DNA from: Hermatobates lingyangjiaoensis
Lineage: Eukaryota > Arthropoda > Insecta > Hemiptera > Hermatobatidae
Direction of reading: 5' to 3'
Assembly (NCBI GenBank): GCA_026182355.1
Contig: JAPFBL010000007.1
Span: 1 to 64,000, forward strand
Length of the DNA: 64,000 nucleotides
Positions 12,030 through 22,790 of the stretch are shown here, piece after piece. Positions within the stretch are counted from its first letter, which is position 1. The number at the start of each line of letters is the position of its first letter. The position numbers and the translations under genes are program-made. The notes beneath the pieces are model-generated. The model did not search any database. It worked only from the letters and a program-made list of their open reading frames with translations, and had not been told where the DNA came from.

Positions 12030-12690
12030 GCTGTCTGTCCTTCATGTTCATGGAAGAACAATCAGTTGAAACCTCTGACTATTGATCAAGTAAACTACAG
12101 TTGACCATGTGAGAAAAACTTGGTTTCGCTAACTTGAATTCCTGCGTTAGATAAAGTCTCCCTTTGCGACTTAGTTAACGTCATTGCGAAATAGACTCTG
12201 AGGGGACCTTGCAATCATTTGAATGGAAACAGACAGTGGCTCGGAATCAATGGTATGCGTGGCATACACACAGACTCCCCAATACCACATCCAGTCATTA
12301 TGTCCGCCTCTATGGCATATCTGTGTAGAGCACGAACTCAGAGTCGTGTCCCGTTGCACAGTTTTTGGGTCACTCATGTTTCGTAACATCAAATTTGTTA
12401 CTGCTATAAATTGCAGCATCATTGGTGCACCTACTTTAAGTTTTTACTCATGAGCAGGCAGTCCAGGAGAAATAAATTCAGAGTCAAGAAATTCAATTAG
12501 ATAATGAACTGCTTCTTCATCACTAATCCAATCTCTTTACTGACTTGTAAGTTCTTTCCTCGGCTTCATATAGCGTAAGAACTTTGTTGATTTCTCATGC
12601 CTGTTCATATTAAGAGTTGAGAATTGCTCGTTTACAAAACTATTTATTCGTATTAGATAGTACATCCTCAACTCTGGGAAACTCTGGTAC
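12030..12690 (-). pseudogene. Helitron helicase C-terminal remnant (Pif1-like)
   Basis: Pieces in several minus-strand frames line up in order with the end of the Helitron helicase. EINKVLTLYEAEERTYKSV is followed by WISDEEAVHYLIEFLDS, then GLPAHE and KLKVGAPMML, the block before the LRN..P..C.NGTRL motif. Next comes YFAMTLTKSQRETL, equivalent to the conserved FAMTINKSQGQTL helicase motif, then KFFSHGQL and a tail resembling NVVYTEAF. Stops, frameshifts and an insertion separate the blocks, so it is dead. An intact protein unwinds DNA during rolling-circle transposition. The Rep nuclease domain is absent. Confidence 0.8.
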
Positions 12691-12829
12691 CTTTTCAAAG
12701 ATGTCAAATACGCAATATATTCATATGCTCAATTGAAATTAAAATCAACTAACAATACCTACTTGCCACACCTGTGTATTTTCAAAACAAACTTGTCTGT
12801 GAAGTTAGGAAAATACAGCTAAAAGCCCC

Positions 12830-13095
12830 ATAACTTCGCTTCTGTACTGAATTAATAATCTATTTAGAGCCCATATTTTAAGTTAGGCACACACAAATCC
12901 AGTGTCAATGTTTCAGCTCGCTATGTCTTATGGTGGCTGAGTTTACTTGTGACAAACATTTTTTCGTTAAATGTCCATAACTTCACTTCTACGTTGAATT
13001 TCCAATCAATTCATAGCCTATATTTTAAGTTAGACCTACACAAATCTACTGTAAAAGTTTCAGCTTTATATGTCTTATGGTAGCTGAGTTTACCT
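12830..13095. repeat. Two diverged tandem copies of a block of about 130 bp
   Basis: Shared words are CATAACTTC, CCATATTTTAAGTTAG (or CTATATT...), ACACAAATC, TTTCAGCT, TGTCTTATGG and GCTGAGTTTAC, each appearing twice about 130 bp apart. They lie inside the Helitron, just before the short repeat array. Confidence 0.7.
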
Positions 13096-13112
13096 GTGAC
13101 AAAGTTTTGCGG

Positions 13113-13176
13113 ACAAACCGACAAACCGACAAACCGACAAACCGACAAACCGACAAACCGACAAACCGACAAACCG
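13113..13176. repeat. (ACAAACCG)8 tandem array
   Basis: Eight perfect 8-bp units near the Helitron 5' end. It translates as repeated Arg-Phe-Val-Gly-Leu-Ser-Val-Cys on the minus strand, which is not a real protein. Confidence 0.97.
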
Positions 13177-13579
13177 ACAGAAATTTTTGTAAGGGTGGAT
13201 TCGGTTTCTCGAATGTATGAAACGTAAAGAAAACTTGAAATGAGTCAGTTCTAAGCAATGTACAGACAAAATCATTATTTTATTTATAAAGATTTTTAAA
13301 TAAATCGTTCATTAACATACAAATTTTTGCATTCTGTGATTGATGGTCCAAAGAAATCTTGATCTTACCCATGCATATTGATGAGTGTGAAAGAAAAAGT
13401 GGGGCATGTCAAACGTTGACATGCTAAGAGTTCTCTTAGAAGTAAATGCCGTCTAATTAAACATTGCAAGGATAAATATGAATAACTACCTTATATATAA
13501 TTACAATCTTTAAAATATAAATACATTCTGAAAGTGTCTGAAGAATTGTAGCATTGTAGCGTTTCACAAAAAAAAGAAA

Positions 13580-13597
13580 ATATATATATATATATAT
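13580..13597. repeat. (TA)n microsatellite
   Basis: It lies at the left border of the PLE nest that follows. Confidence 0.9.
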
Positions 13598-13679
13598 TTT
13601 TGTGAAATTAGGGAACAATCCTCCTTTAATATATATTTTATTAAAAACAACTTCATATCTAGTGGCTACCTTTTTTTAA

Positions 13680-14105
13680 ACCTTTTTCGTACTCGCGGCA
13701 CCTCTTCTTTACACTTCTTTACATTTAAATGGTCTCTTTCACAGTTAGAAAAAAGTCTTAGGACCTTTTCTGCAATGGCCATTTGAATGTTCATTGAAGG
13801 TAGCTTATCTATTATTAATGAGGCTTCTGTCATTTGAGTTCGCTGGTTCCTTCCTCAAAATCTGCATTGCCGTGAGTAACATTTTTCTGATTTGTTTAAC
13901 ATTTTGTTTTTCTTCAGTGTGTTACTTTGGGGCTATAGCTGTAGGATGTTAGTCTTCACGAAAGGGAAGTTGTTGGTGGTTTGGAATCCCCAATGCTACA
14001 AGTGTATTGATAAATAACATTGAATTCTTAGGTTTGTTGATGTTCGTGTTACTATTATAATATATTACTATAATGATCTTTTCACCAGGTGTTTTGTACT
14101 GAACA
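13680..14105 (-). pseudogene. PLE GIY-YIG endonuclease C-terminal fragment
   Basis: The minus-strand reading gives TEASLIIDKLPSMNIQMA followed by KVLRLFSN. This is the same pattern as AEAIIIKQNKPTINIQTG...RVLKLYAP in the better-preserved PLE at 44191-44565, that is, the catalytic glutamate helix and tail of the GIY-YIG domain. The upstream part is frame-broken. It is an imperfect inverted repeat of 15488-15915. Confidence 0.7.
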
Positions 14106-14289
14106 TTGTTTTAATTATTTCCTTTAGGACTCTTTCATCAGTTTTCTAAGCATCCTAGAACTGGTTTATAAAACATTAAATATCATGTTTGGTTGCTGGT
14201 TCTATTATCTACTCAATATTTCTTTTTTTCGCTAAGTACTCATTTAAAATTTTGTCAAAGAGCCAGTTTGAATGTTTATCACATATAAG

Positions 14290-15060
14290 GGCTTATTTAG
14301 TGTACTCAGTGTTAGTGTGGAATAATTTGCAATCAGATGTAGTATATTCAAGTTGAATGAGGGCTTTAACAGTAACTTCTTTATACATTTGCGGGCGTTT
14401 CACTTTTGGCATTGGGGAATGTGTCAAAGCTGGTTGGTATTTTTTATAAACTGCTTTTTTTGTTCTTATAGTAACATTTTGTAAGTTTATTTTAACATCA
14501 AGAAAATTAAATTTACCATTATTTCCTATCATTTCAGGAAGTTTTTAATTTGATTTTCAATATAGCACGTAAAGATGTTAATATATGACACGCCCAATGC
14601 TGATCCCATTGCTACTACATCTGTTTATCTTTTAGTTGGGTTGTTGGGTTATTTGTGATCCTTTTAAATTTACTGGTATCCTCCATAATCCGATATAATT
14701 TATGTTTGTATTCTTCTCGATCCATAATCACAGAAGTATTGGACTCGTCTGCTTTTCTAATAATTATATTTATATGGCCATTAAGTTGTTTGCTGCTATT
14801 TTAAGTTCTTTTTAAAGGAGGCTACAGTTTTTATACCTCTTTCTGATTTCAGTTGGTGATGGAGGCCCACCTTCATATTCACCATATTCTGTTGCTGTAA
14901 ATTTAGAATAGAGTTGTAAAACATTTCTAGTCCAAATTTGTTTACTAAGCGATGCTGTTTTTTTCATTCCTTCTGATTCATTTTTTCAGATGTCATGACT
15001 CTTCTGTACAAGTAAAAATTTTTGTTCCGGAGTTAGTTCATGAGTAGTCAACCTAATAAA
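14290..15060 (-). pseudogene. PLE reverse transcriptase, internally deleted
   Basis: In order on the minus strand: ELTPEQKFLLVQKS (about 15000-15040, N-terminal linker); KADESNTSVIMDREEY (about 14740), matching the PLE KADKG..VIMD..DY block; MGSALGVSYINIF (about 14590), matching MGSPLGP..AN.F; then FNFLDVKI and VYKKYQPA (14532-14293), matching the FLDV...YRKPT block. Only about 30 residues separate MGSALG from FLDV, so the YxDD-containing segment is missing. The palm aspartate region before MGSALG is missing too. It cannot be active. Confidence 0.75.
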
Positions 15061-15487
15061 ATTCTGGTTATGCCTGTTTGATAAATCTCAGCTTAGTAGA
15101 AATATTCAGTTTCTTCTTTATTCTTTTTTCTACTACACATTCTTTCTGTTTTACTGTTTCTTCTATTTTTTTCAATATTATTCCTCAGATTTACATTGCC
15201 AATAACGAATTGTCTTTTTTAATATCATTCAAGTCGTAATGACCGTACTTATTCTTTGCATTTCTTGCAATCAAGTTCAAGAAATTTCTTCTTGTATATC
15301 TTTGTAAAAATTTGATTACTAACTTCTGGGCTAAATAAATTAATATTTGTGAAATTAGGTAACAGCTTTTCTTTAATATATATATTTTACTAAAAACAAC
15401 ACCATATCTAGAGGAAACTACTTTCTTTAAAGCTTTTAAAAAAGTCCTACATAATTTTTAATAATTAAAAACAAGGTTCATTACAGA

Positions 15488-15930
15488 TCACCTGGTGAAA
15501 AGATTAATATAATAATGCATTACAAAAGAAACTCGATTAAGGATCTGGGAAGCCGGAGCAACAACAAACCTAAGGAGTCTTTTTTGTTGTTGTTCTTTCA
15601 ACTGAAAGAAACGAATGTTTTCTACCCACATACTTGCAGCATTGGGTCTGTAAGTCTGCAACATATATTGGTGGAACAACTTCTCTTTCGAGTAGACTTA
15701 TATCTGGGGTCCCAAAAGCAACACACTGAAAAGAACTCAAAGTTATATTAATCAGGCATGTGAGTCAATGGAACGCAGTTTCGTAGAAGGAACAATACCA
15801 ACAACGACTTCGAATAACAGAAGCTGTATTAATGTTAGATAAGCTACCTACAATGAACATTCAAATGACTAGTACAGAAAAGGTCCTAAGACTTTTTCAA
15901 ACTACGAAAGATGCCACAGAAACAATAGCG
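15488..15930 (+). pseudogene. PLE GIY-YIG fragment, inverted relative to 13680-14105
   Basis: The plus strand shares ACCTGGTGAAAAGAT, AACAAACCTAAG, TAGATAAGCTACCT, CAATGAACATTCAAATG and GAAAAGGTCCTAAGACTTTT with the reverse complement of 13730-14105. Residues such as SQKQHTEK suggest the middle of the endonuclease domain. It is frameshifted and inactive. Confidence 0.65.
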
Positions 15931-16111
15931 CTGTGAGTTGAGTAAACAACCAGCTACCCATTTTTTCAGTAGTAGTATATATTGATAAATTACTTGTTTT
16001 TGTTGACTCAAGAAATATTAGAATTATATAAACGTATATTTATGACCCTTTATCGCTCGCCACCCGTCTTTCATAATCTCCTTCTTTTACACCTGATATC
16101 TATATTATATG

Positions 16112-16112
<1 letters not shown>

Positions 16113-16163
<51 letters not shown>
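16113..16163. repeat. (TA)n microsatellite, about 51 bp
   Basis: Uninterrupted. It directly abuts a PLE terminal segment carrying a CGGTCCAGCGGAC word. Confidence 0.95.
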
Positions 16164-16166
<3 letters not shown>

Positions 16167-16320
16167 AATTAAAAGAAACGGTCCAGCGGACTTTTTTAAA
16201 TAAAATAAATTCAAAACGAAGGAAACACACAGAAAGACACAGACATAACTCACATCGAAATATCGATGTGAGTTATGTCTGTGTCTTTCTGTGTGTTTCC
16301 TTCGTTTTGAATTTATTTTA
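16164..16320. mobile_element. PLE terminal segment forming a perfect 120-bp palindrome (16201-16320)
   Basis: 16201-16258 and 16263-16320 are exact reverse complements, 58 bp each, with a 4-base centre. The arm ends in ACATAACTCACATCGA and also occurs once as a single copy at 63776-63832. There it continues into a CTGATGA...GAAA hairpin. Here the two arms meet exactly where that hairpin should begin, so two PLE ends are joined head to head. Translations of both strands are identical and not real proteins. Confidence 0.85.
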
Positions 16321-16385
16321 TATATATATCACTTAATATTCACTCAATAAATGGAAATACGATCCAAACAGGACACAATACGAGT

Positions 16386-16580
16386 TAAAAATTAAAGAAG
16401 AGTAGCACACAGAGTAAGGAAATATAATTACAAATTCAAATTTTGAATGGTCTCCCATTTTCTTTTCTCTTTAAGACAAATTGTCCAAAAATTTTAGTTC
16501 GTAAGCGTGTTTCTTTACCCTGTGTGTTACTCTTCTTGAATTTTGAACTCGTGTATATATATATATATATATATATATAC
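16386..16580. mobile_element. Imperfect inverted pair of another PLE end, with (TA)n
   Basis: ACGAGTTAAAAATTAAAGAA, then AGTAGCACACAGAGTAAGGAAA on the left, is mirrored by TTTCTTTACCCTGTGTG, TTACTCTTCTTGAA and GAACTCGT on the right. A (TA)n tract at 16553-16580 follows. The same end without its partner occurs at 61880-61966, also abutting (TA)n. Confidence 0.7.
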
Positions 16581-16649
16581 AAAATTTGTGATATAAATAT
16601 TCAGGTAACTCACCACAAATGAATGAAGATAGTCGCTCTGAGGCCTTTC

Positions 16650-17044
16650 GTTTTCACGTCGTCAGAGAGCTTTCAACAATATTTCTTCTTCTTTCACATG
16701 ACATCAATACCAACTCCTTTGCTTCTTCCCAGTTAATTAAGTGATTTTTGTCTCTAATGTGTAGGAACAAGGCACTTTTATCGTCTTGTCTTCTAACAGA
16801 ATACTGATGTTGCTTAATCCTTGTGTCAATTCCTTCAATTTTTTTTTTTCATTACAATGTTCATTACAAGGGCATTTTGTAAATAAGGTCCAATGAAGCT
16901 ATTACCCCTCAAGATTGAACTGCTCTTTCTATGAATTAATGCCGTTATAATTGCATCATGGCAGCGTTCTAGGTACTCACTCAACCAATTATATGAATGT
17001 ATACCACAGTAAGATAATAGAAAAATGATAGATAAAACTGTCAA
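16650..17044 (-). pseudogene. GIY-YIG endonuclease fragment of a different PLE family
   Basis: The minus-strand reading contains RIKQHQYSVRR, SALFLHIRDKNHLINWEEA and RRRNIVESSLT. These correspond to the R..EH, H....H.I.W and catalytic glutamate (E in VESSL) parts of PLE-type GIY-YIG nucleases. One frameshift separates the upstream block. The Y-x-Y...YxG core is not recognisable, so this is a partial dead copy. The domain nicks target DNA for retrotransposition. Confidence 0.7.
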
Positions 17045-17152
17045 CGAAAACTAAAATAAATAGCAATTCAATCAGTATTCCAGATGAAATCGAACTTTAA
17101 GGTGGTTTAGACGTTGATATTTTATCCACGTGTTTATTGTGAAATCTTGTTA

Positions 17153-17168
17153 TATATATATATATATA
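17153..17168. repeat. (TA)n microsatellite
   Basis: Followed within 30 bp by AAAGCCCGTTGGACCATTT, a conserved word next to TA tracts in several PLE ends here. Confidence 0.85.
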
Positions 17169-17211
17169 AAAACTTTTTATTTAAAAGCCCGTTGGACCAT
17201 TTCATTTAATT

Positions 17212-17440
17212 ACTATATATATAAAAGTTGGTAGGAGTCCTTCTTGGAAGCATATATTTAAAAATGTTATGTCCGATTCATTTATTCAGCTTTGTTGAAT
17301 ATTTTTCCAAACTTCGGAACCTTTTCTTCAATTCATGATTATTCAAATCTAAGATCAGATCACCATACTTATTCAAATTTATATTTCACATGTTTCAGTG
17401 TTTTCATTCACCATCTTCAGAAATAAACAATTTTACTAAA
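17212..17440 (-). mobile_element. PLE terminal repeat remnant with hairpin
   Basis: On the minus strand, CTGAAGAT-GGTG-loop-CACT-GAAACATG (17420-17389) is the conserved hairpin. It is followed by sequence reading roughly LEKYSTKLNK and MLPRRTPTNFYIYI, the decayed N-terminal PLE motif. That motif runs straight into TATATATA at 17212. This is the same layout as at 44083-43870. Confidence 0.65.
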
Positions 17441-18059
17441 CTTAACAATTAATCCAAAAAAAAAAGTTAAATTGCACTTATTCTGTAAACATTCTAAGCA
17501 GGTAACAGCCAGGTTTGAGGTTGATAGTGTTGGTACCAGGTTGCGTAGGTCCTTAGATCCCTGGAAGCTTCGATTCCATGGAAACTGCAGTGTTTCATCT
17601 ACTACGGTGTTTGAATATCTTTAGCTACTTCTAATTTTGGTTCACCATCTTGTCTCCTTTTCACTTGCTTGGGGTTTCAATCAAGCGTAGCTGGTTGTTG
17701 AAGTTGTCCTTTTGTTCGTTCATATATATCTCAAGGATGTATAGTACTTCTAGTATCATGGGTCTTTTTCTGTCGCTATTTTTTCGGATTATTAACAAGG
17801 GATTCCCTGGAAAATTTTAATTGTAAACGGAATTCGAACTAAAATTGGAAATTTTAGTTTAATTTAATTGTAAACCTGATGATAATATATGAATGTTGAA
17901 AGCTTGTTTATTTGTGTGAGGTAAATATACATTTAGACCATGTAATTAGATTTCTTTCGTTCACTTGACCTATCCACTTGGAAATGTCATTGGCGAACCT
18001 GATATATAGTTTACCAACTACGGTAAGGAAAATAGCCAGGAGGCTAGAATTTGTGAATA

Positions 18060-18124
18060 AAAAGGTCGTGAATGCAGAAACTGTGATCATTTTCAATAAA
18101 ATATGCTTGAGAGAAGATCTGCTG

Positions 18125-18157
<33 letters not shown>
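18060..18157 (+). mobile_element. PLE N-terminal motif running into (TA)n
   Basis: The plus strand reads NKICLREDLLPIY and then an Ile-Tyr string encoded by a 30-bp (TA)n at 18128-18157. CLxExLLPxY is the recurring PLE motif that stops at a TA tract elsewhere in this window. Confidence 0.55.
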
Positions 18158-18159
<2 letters not shown>

Positions 18160-18160
<1 letters not shown>

Positions 18161-19182
18161 AATATGAATGGTCCCTATCTGATTCGGTTTGAAGAATTAA
18201 TCTCCTAATAAGCAGGCAGTGGTAAAGTTTAAGAGATGACCCCTAGTTTGGCATTTGCGTTCTTTTCGGTATTCTGAGTCTAAGGTTGACAGCTTGATTG
18301 GCACAAGTGTTTGATTGATCGCCTTATTGTTTACGCACGGAGAAGGATTATCTTTTCTCTCTCTCCAACCCATGCCTTCTCCAGTAATAACATGTAATTA
18401 CACTGTAGCTATAAAGTCGAATACCAATAGAGGGGTATATTGCAGAATGGAGCCTTCCACAACTTAATTAATTTCACTTTAAATTCTTTTATGAAAATAA
18501 ATTACTACAATAAACTTTTCTTTTTACACTACTTAATCTATAATCTATATTTGCATGAAAAGAATGTTCTATACTCACACATGATTCTTGACTAGTTTGC
18601 TTTAACTAATGTTGTAGACCATTCCAATATTGGTGATTGGAATACAAATATAAATGCATTGTTCTCACTGTTACTGCATGAGGAAGAGCATAATAATGAA
18701 GTTGCTATACGCACACACATGCATCTTAAATTCATACCGCAAAGGCTCCAACTCTTTTGAGTGCTTTTACTTTCCTTTTCTTCTGTCACACTTAAGATAA
18801 TCCTTCCTAACATTAATCTTCTTTTTTCGAAGCATTCTTATACCTTTTTGTATCTATGTTTTTAATTTTTATTTTAATAAAGCCTGTACACTTTTATGAA
18901 AATACTTGATTAAAGACCAAGTTATTTTTTGTAATTTAACAAATGAAAGCAAAGTATTTCAACAAGTATTCATGTTCAGATTTATCCACGTCTAGAAAGA
19001 AGACTTAATGGGAAAATATTATTAAGTCTACTCATATATGAGCAACCATGGCTGCTGTATACAACAAGTACGACTAAATACCATTTCGTCTTCACAAAAT
19101 GAGGTTATAATGATGGTATATAAAAACCAATTTTATATTTTGTAAATATAACATTGAGTATTTGTAACTTTAGAAATATGTA
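18160..19182. other. AT-rich non-coding stretch
   Basis: No gene, RNA or repeat signature beyond background was identified. Confidence 0.45.
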
Positions 19183-19567
19183 GATTTTCTGCAGGTGGTA
19201 TATGCAACCTATCAAAAGAGATGATATACTTGATCTAAAATAAAAGATATATGATCATGACTTTTATTTTACTGGTAACACTAGTAAAATCATATATGAG
19301 GTTATGAGGTTATTATGATTTTCTGCAGGTGGTATATGCAACCTATCAAAAGAGATGATATACTTGATCTAAAATAAAAGATATATGATCATGACTTTTA
19401 TTTTACTGGTAACACTAGTAAAATCATATATGAGGTTATGAGGTTATTATGATTTTCTGCAGGTGGTATATGCAACCTATCAAAAGAGATGATATACTTG
19501 ATCTAAAATAAAAGATATATGATCATGACTTTTATTTTACTGGTAACACTAGTAAAATCATATATGA
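19183..19567. repeat. Tandem array, 134-bp unit, about 2.9 copies
   Basis: Units start at 19183, 19317 and 19451 with GATTTTCTGCAGGTGG; the third ends in AAATCATATATGA. I saw no differences between copies by eye, which suggests recent amplification or homogenisation. Each unit contains the short inverted word TTTTACTGGTAACACTAGTAAAA. No coding potential. Confidence 0.93.
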
Positions 19568-21600
19568 AACACCCTTTGTGAGGAGTTCAAAGGCAGGGTT
19601 CCTGAGAAACATTCTGCAAAATATTAGTGCAACTGTAAAAGTGAGCTAATGTTTGAAAGTAGAGAGATGTCAAAAACATGAGTCAAAAGTTCTATTTTAA
19701 AGTATTTATTTGTCAATAAGAACGCATAATGAAGTAAACTAGCCGTGTTTAGGTGTTTTCTCATCATTTCTTTATAAACTTCCTTTGAATTAGTTCACTA
19801 ATTCATTAACATTTATTAATTAATTATATTAATTTATTATTAATTTCAAACGACTAATTAAACTGGATTGACCAACCGTTTTTTTCAGTGTTTCCTAGAT
19901 TTGTCAAGTCATTGTTTTGTCTAGATGTTACTTTGTAACAACTTCTTTGGTTTTTTTTCGTGATGATACGACAGTTTGTTCTTTTTTCAGTAGAGTTTAC
20001 CAATTTACGTAAAATGTTTAAACGTAAAAAAATGAAACTAGGAAAATACACAACATGTTGATGCTACTCCCTTACGCAAAACTAAAATTGTTTGCTTTCC
20101 TGTTGGAAACCATACAGCAGTGATTTCGACTTGTAGTAAAAATCTGCTATTCTAGAAAAGAATAGTGCCAGAAATGTAGAATGAATCCACAAATTCTGCA
20201 GTAAAGTACATTTTCCTTTTTGAAAAATTCTATTTTTAAAAATTTGTGAAATAACAAATTGTTTCAAGGTAGGAAGTATTTGTATATACATGTTTCAGTA
20301 AAAGACATTACATGTATATGACAACTTCTTTCTTATAATGCATAGATATTTGCTGGTAGATACATAAAAATCCACAAACAATTATTTATCCTAATAAATA
20401 GTTAATTAGTTAACCTTGTTAAGATTTCTTCTTTCCACTTGTCACAGGCATTTAGTTTCTGTTCTACTGAGTACAGATTAGAACGATTCTAAAGAAAATT
20501 ATGAAAAAGATTAAGACAATTTAGTTTGATTCATTGCCAAATTTGAATGATAGGAATTTCTTTTATTGAAACGATTATAGTTTCAGTCCAGTTCCATAAA
20601 CTGTGGTATTTTACAAACAGCTTAGAGGTTTGCCTTCATTCTTTCTTCGGCAAAAGGTAAGAATCGCTTCGTAACCTTATCGATAGTAGATTGTTGCGTC
20701 CATTCGAAACAGTTATGTGCATTGATTAACTCTTGAGTAAATAATCGAGGAGAGTACTGTTTGTTGAGAGCTCGTTTTGCTATTGGATCAGCAAACTGGT
20801 TTTTCTCTATACTGCTACTGCTCTATGTACCCTCAGACACTGGCGTATCCAAAGGAAGGAGGAGTGGTCTGCACCTGCCAGGGGACGTCATTAACAAGGG
20901 ATGAAACACAAGAACAAAATAAAAGTCAACAAAAATCTGGAGCTTTGTACCAATACATAATAATTTGAACATTATCCTTGAGCTCTGCCCTGTGTGTGTG
21001 TTTTTCCATACGGGCAGTATTCTGCCATGAGAGAATTATATTAACATTTATATTTTCTGTAGACATAAATAGTTTTGTACAAACACTTCATAAAAGCCTC
21101 TTTCTATCACGAGGTCTTGCTTTGATGGAGGCTATCCTTTCCCTCTTGTGACTAGTTCTTTACATAGTTCAGACTTTTTGTTTTCTATCAAATAGAAGTT
21201 ATCTATCTATATTACAGTCATATATAAGGGTGGATTCCTGCACAGTAACAATATTCAGAATCTCCCACTTCAATTCGATTAAGGTATTTTTTGAACTTTC
21301 CGTGCTCCGTGTAGAATTGTGCATTTTCCATGTTATGGGTAGGTTTTCAAAGAGTATTCCTTTGTTTATTGTGGGAAGAAGTCATTTCCTTGTTTTGCCT
21401 TTGTTGTATTCTGCCATTGTGTTTCCCATAATCACTGGCTTCTCGTTCTTGCCCATTTTTGCAGATATGAGGATGGATAAAACTTATACCCTAGATTGCT
21501 ATAATACTTGCGTGCACCCTTACCCATGAAAACGTGATTTTGAACCTGTTGCTTAATCTTCTCAGTGCTCGTGATTCATACTGTTGTCTAAAAGATCTAT
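19568..21600. other. Non-coding stretch, no recognisable gene
   Basis: A 99-codon plus-strand frame (21230-21529) and a 63-codon one (20777-20968) have no recognisable domain or supporting splice or promoter context. They could be decayed retroelement sequence, but I cannot show it. Confidence 0.4.
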
Positions 21601-21659
21601 ATATTATTATTACTATTATTATTATTATTATTATATTACATTAATAATATTATTATTAC
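21601..21659. repeat. (TTA)n microsatellite, interrupted
   Basis: ATT/TTA triplets over about 59 bp with a few interruptions. Confidence 0.9.
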
Positions 21660-22289
21660 TGTCTGTATGCATACTAATGGTTGTATTTATATTTGCATAT
21701 TATTCAACCTAATTGATGGCTTTCAAACTAAAAATCAGCCTGTTTGTTTGATCATTCTTCAGCTAATCTACATCTCTTCCCTGCGAGTATTTTCGTTCAT
21801 ATACGATAGAACAGCAGCCAGCTTAGTGTAACATTTTCCTACCGACTGCCTAAATTTCTTGAAGACAAGGAATATTGTTATGTTAGGTGATATTAAAAGT
21901 TATTGCTGGTTGGAGCAAATGTTTTGTCTTCACTGGTTTTTCTAAGATTTTCCGTCTATATCTCTCATTGCATCTCCTGAAGAAACAAAGTCAGATTCAG
22001 TTCTTCAGCTTTTATGCATATTGGTGATATACCGGACATAATACACGAGGCAATGTGTTAGACAGTCCAGTAGCCTTTTATCATCGTTATGGCTATCAAC
22101 CATTGAGCACTTTCCAGATTGGTTATTCTGTTTGTCTTCTTTTTTAAGGCTCTTACAAGTGTAATTTTGTTGTTCTTGAAAGACTTCAACATTTATGATC
22201 TTTTTCTGATTTGAATAAAACGGATATATGATCGGGTACTTAATATATCCACCAGTTTTAGTTACACCTCTTGCAGGACTAAGATGATA

Positions 22290-22790
22290 TGTGGTGTCAC
22301 TGATTTCCTACTAATAATATTTCCGATTTTGATTCATTAAATGTGACGTTGTAGTTACTTAGCCAATTTTTTACTAAATCAAGCACCCATATTTAGTTGA
22401 TTTTGACTTCCAGATTTGTCTTCCCTGCCCATCAATCACAAAACGTCACCTGAAAAGGCAACATCAGTGTAATGTGGTTGGTAGTGTAGTTTTAATTATA
22501 AATCGTTCAATATTATCCAGAATACTGGTGCGCTGCAGGATCCCTGAGGACAGCCTTTCGAAATCTTTGCCGCTCTGATGACTCCATTGATTGCCATAAT
22601 TGTCATTCTACCTTTATAGTAGTTTTTTGTTAAATTGAATAGCTTTCTTGAACACCTGAAATCTAATAAGCTGCTAATTAATTTTTTGCAAAGCAACTAA
22701 ATTAAGTCAAAGGCGCTGGTAAGAACCGTATGGGGTAAAAGAATCTCGAGTAAACTGCATCAAAATCTTAACTAAGCTGAGATCAACTCA
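22290..22790 (-). pseudogene. Non-LTR retrotransposon (LINE) reverse transcriptase remnant
   Basis: The minus-strand frame 22696-22496 contains GCPQGSCSAPVFWIILNDL, the GxPQGSxLxPxLWxxxxxxL block of LINE reverse transcriptases, preceded by a plausible LxKKLxSSLLDF...LTKNYYKGR segment. After a frameshift, HYTDVAFSGDV follows, corresponding to the YADD catalytic block but altered (YTDV). Stop codons then break the thumb region. The layout suggests an R1/Jockey/I-like clade, but this is not resolved. Inactive. Confidence 0.72.

Larger units (their letters stand above)
11864..13292 (-). mobile_element. Helitron (rolling-circle transposon), about 1.4 kb, decayed
   Basis: The element reads on the minus strand. 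Its 5' end is TCTTTATAAATAAAA preceded by A (13292). Its 3' end is CTAG (11867-11864) followed by T, so it sits between A and T as Helitrons do. About 9 bases before CTAG lies the expected hairpin CCGTC-AAA-GACGG (11877-11889 on the plus strand). Inside are a decayed helicase C-terminus (12030-12690), an eight-fold ACAAACCG repeat and two copies of a block of about 130 bp (12830-12960 and 12965-13095). Autonomous Helitrons are several kb longer and encode Rep plus helicase, so this is a deleted, non-autonomous copy. Confidence 0.82.
13593..15440 (-). mobile_element. Penelope-like element remnant with about 100-bp direct repeats at its sides
   Basis: 13598-13700 and 15345-15440 are similar in the same orientation (TTTGTGAAATTAGG, then TTTAATATATAT, then TAAAAACAAC, then CATATCTAG). 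They look like the pseudo-LTRs of a PLE. Between them, on the minus strand, lie RT pieces (14290-15060) and a GIY-YIG C-terminal piece (13680-14105). Internal deletions have removed the RT catalytic centre. Outside the right repeat, a GIY-YIG piece occurs in inverted orientation (15488-15930), so at least two copies are joined here. Confidence 0.7.

Noticed and set aside
12223..12453. Plus-strand 76-codon frame inside the Helitron
   Set aside because: It is antisense to the helicase remnant, whose motifs are clear on the minus strand.
13105..13180. CRISPR-like array
   Set aside because: Units are 8 bp, contiguous and without spacers; it is a simple tandem repeat in eukaryotic DNA.
21230..21529. 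99-codon plus-strand frame with hydrophobic segments
   Set aside because: No recognisable family, and its length is reachable by chance in 64 kb; retroelement decay is as likely.
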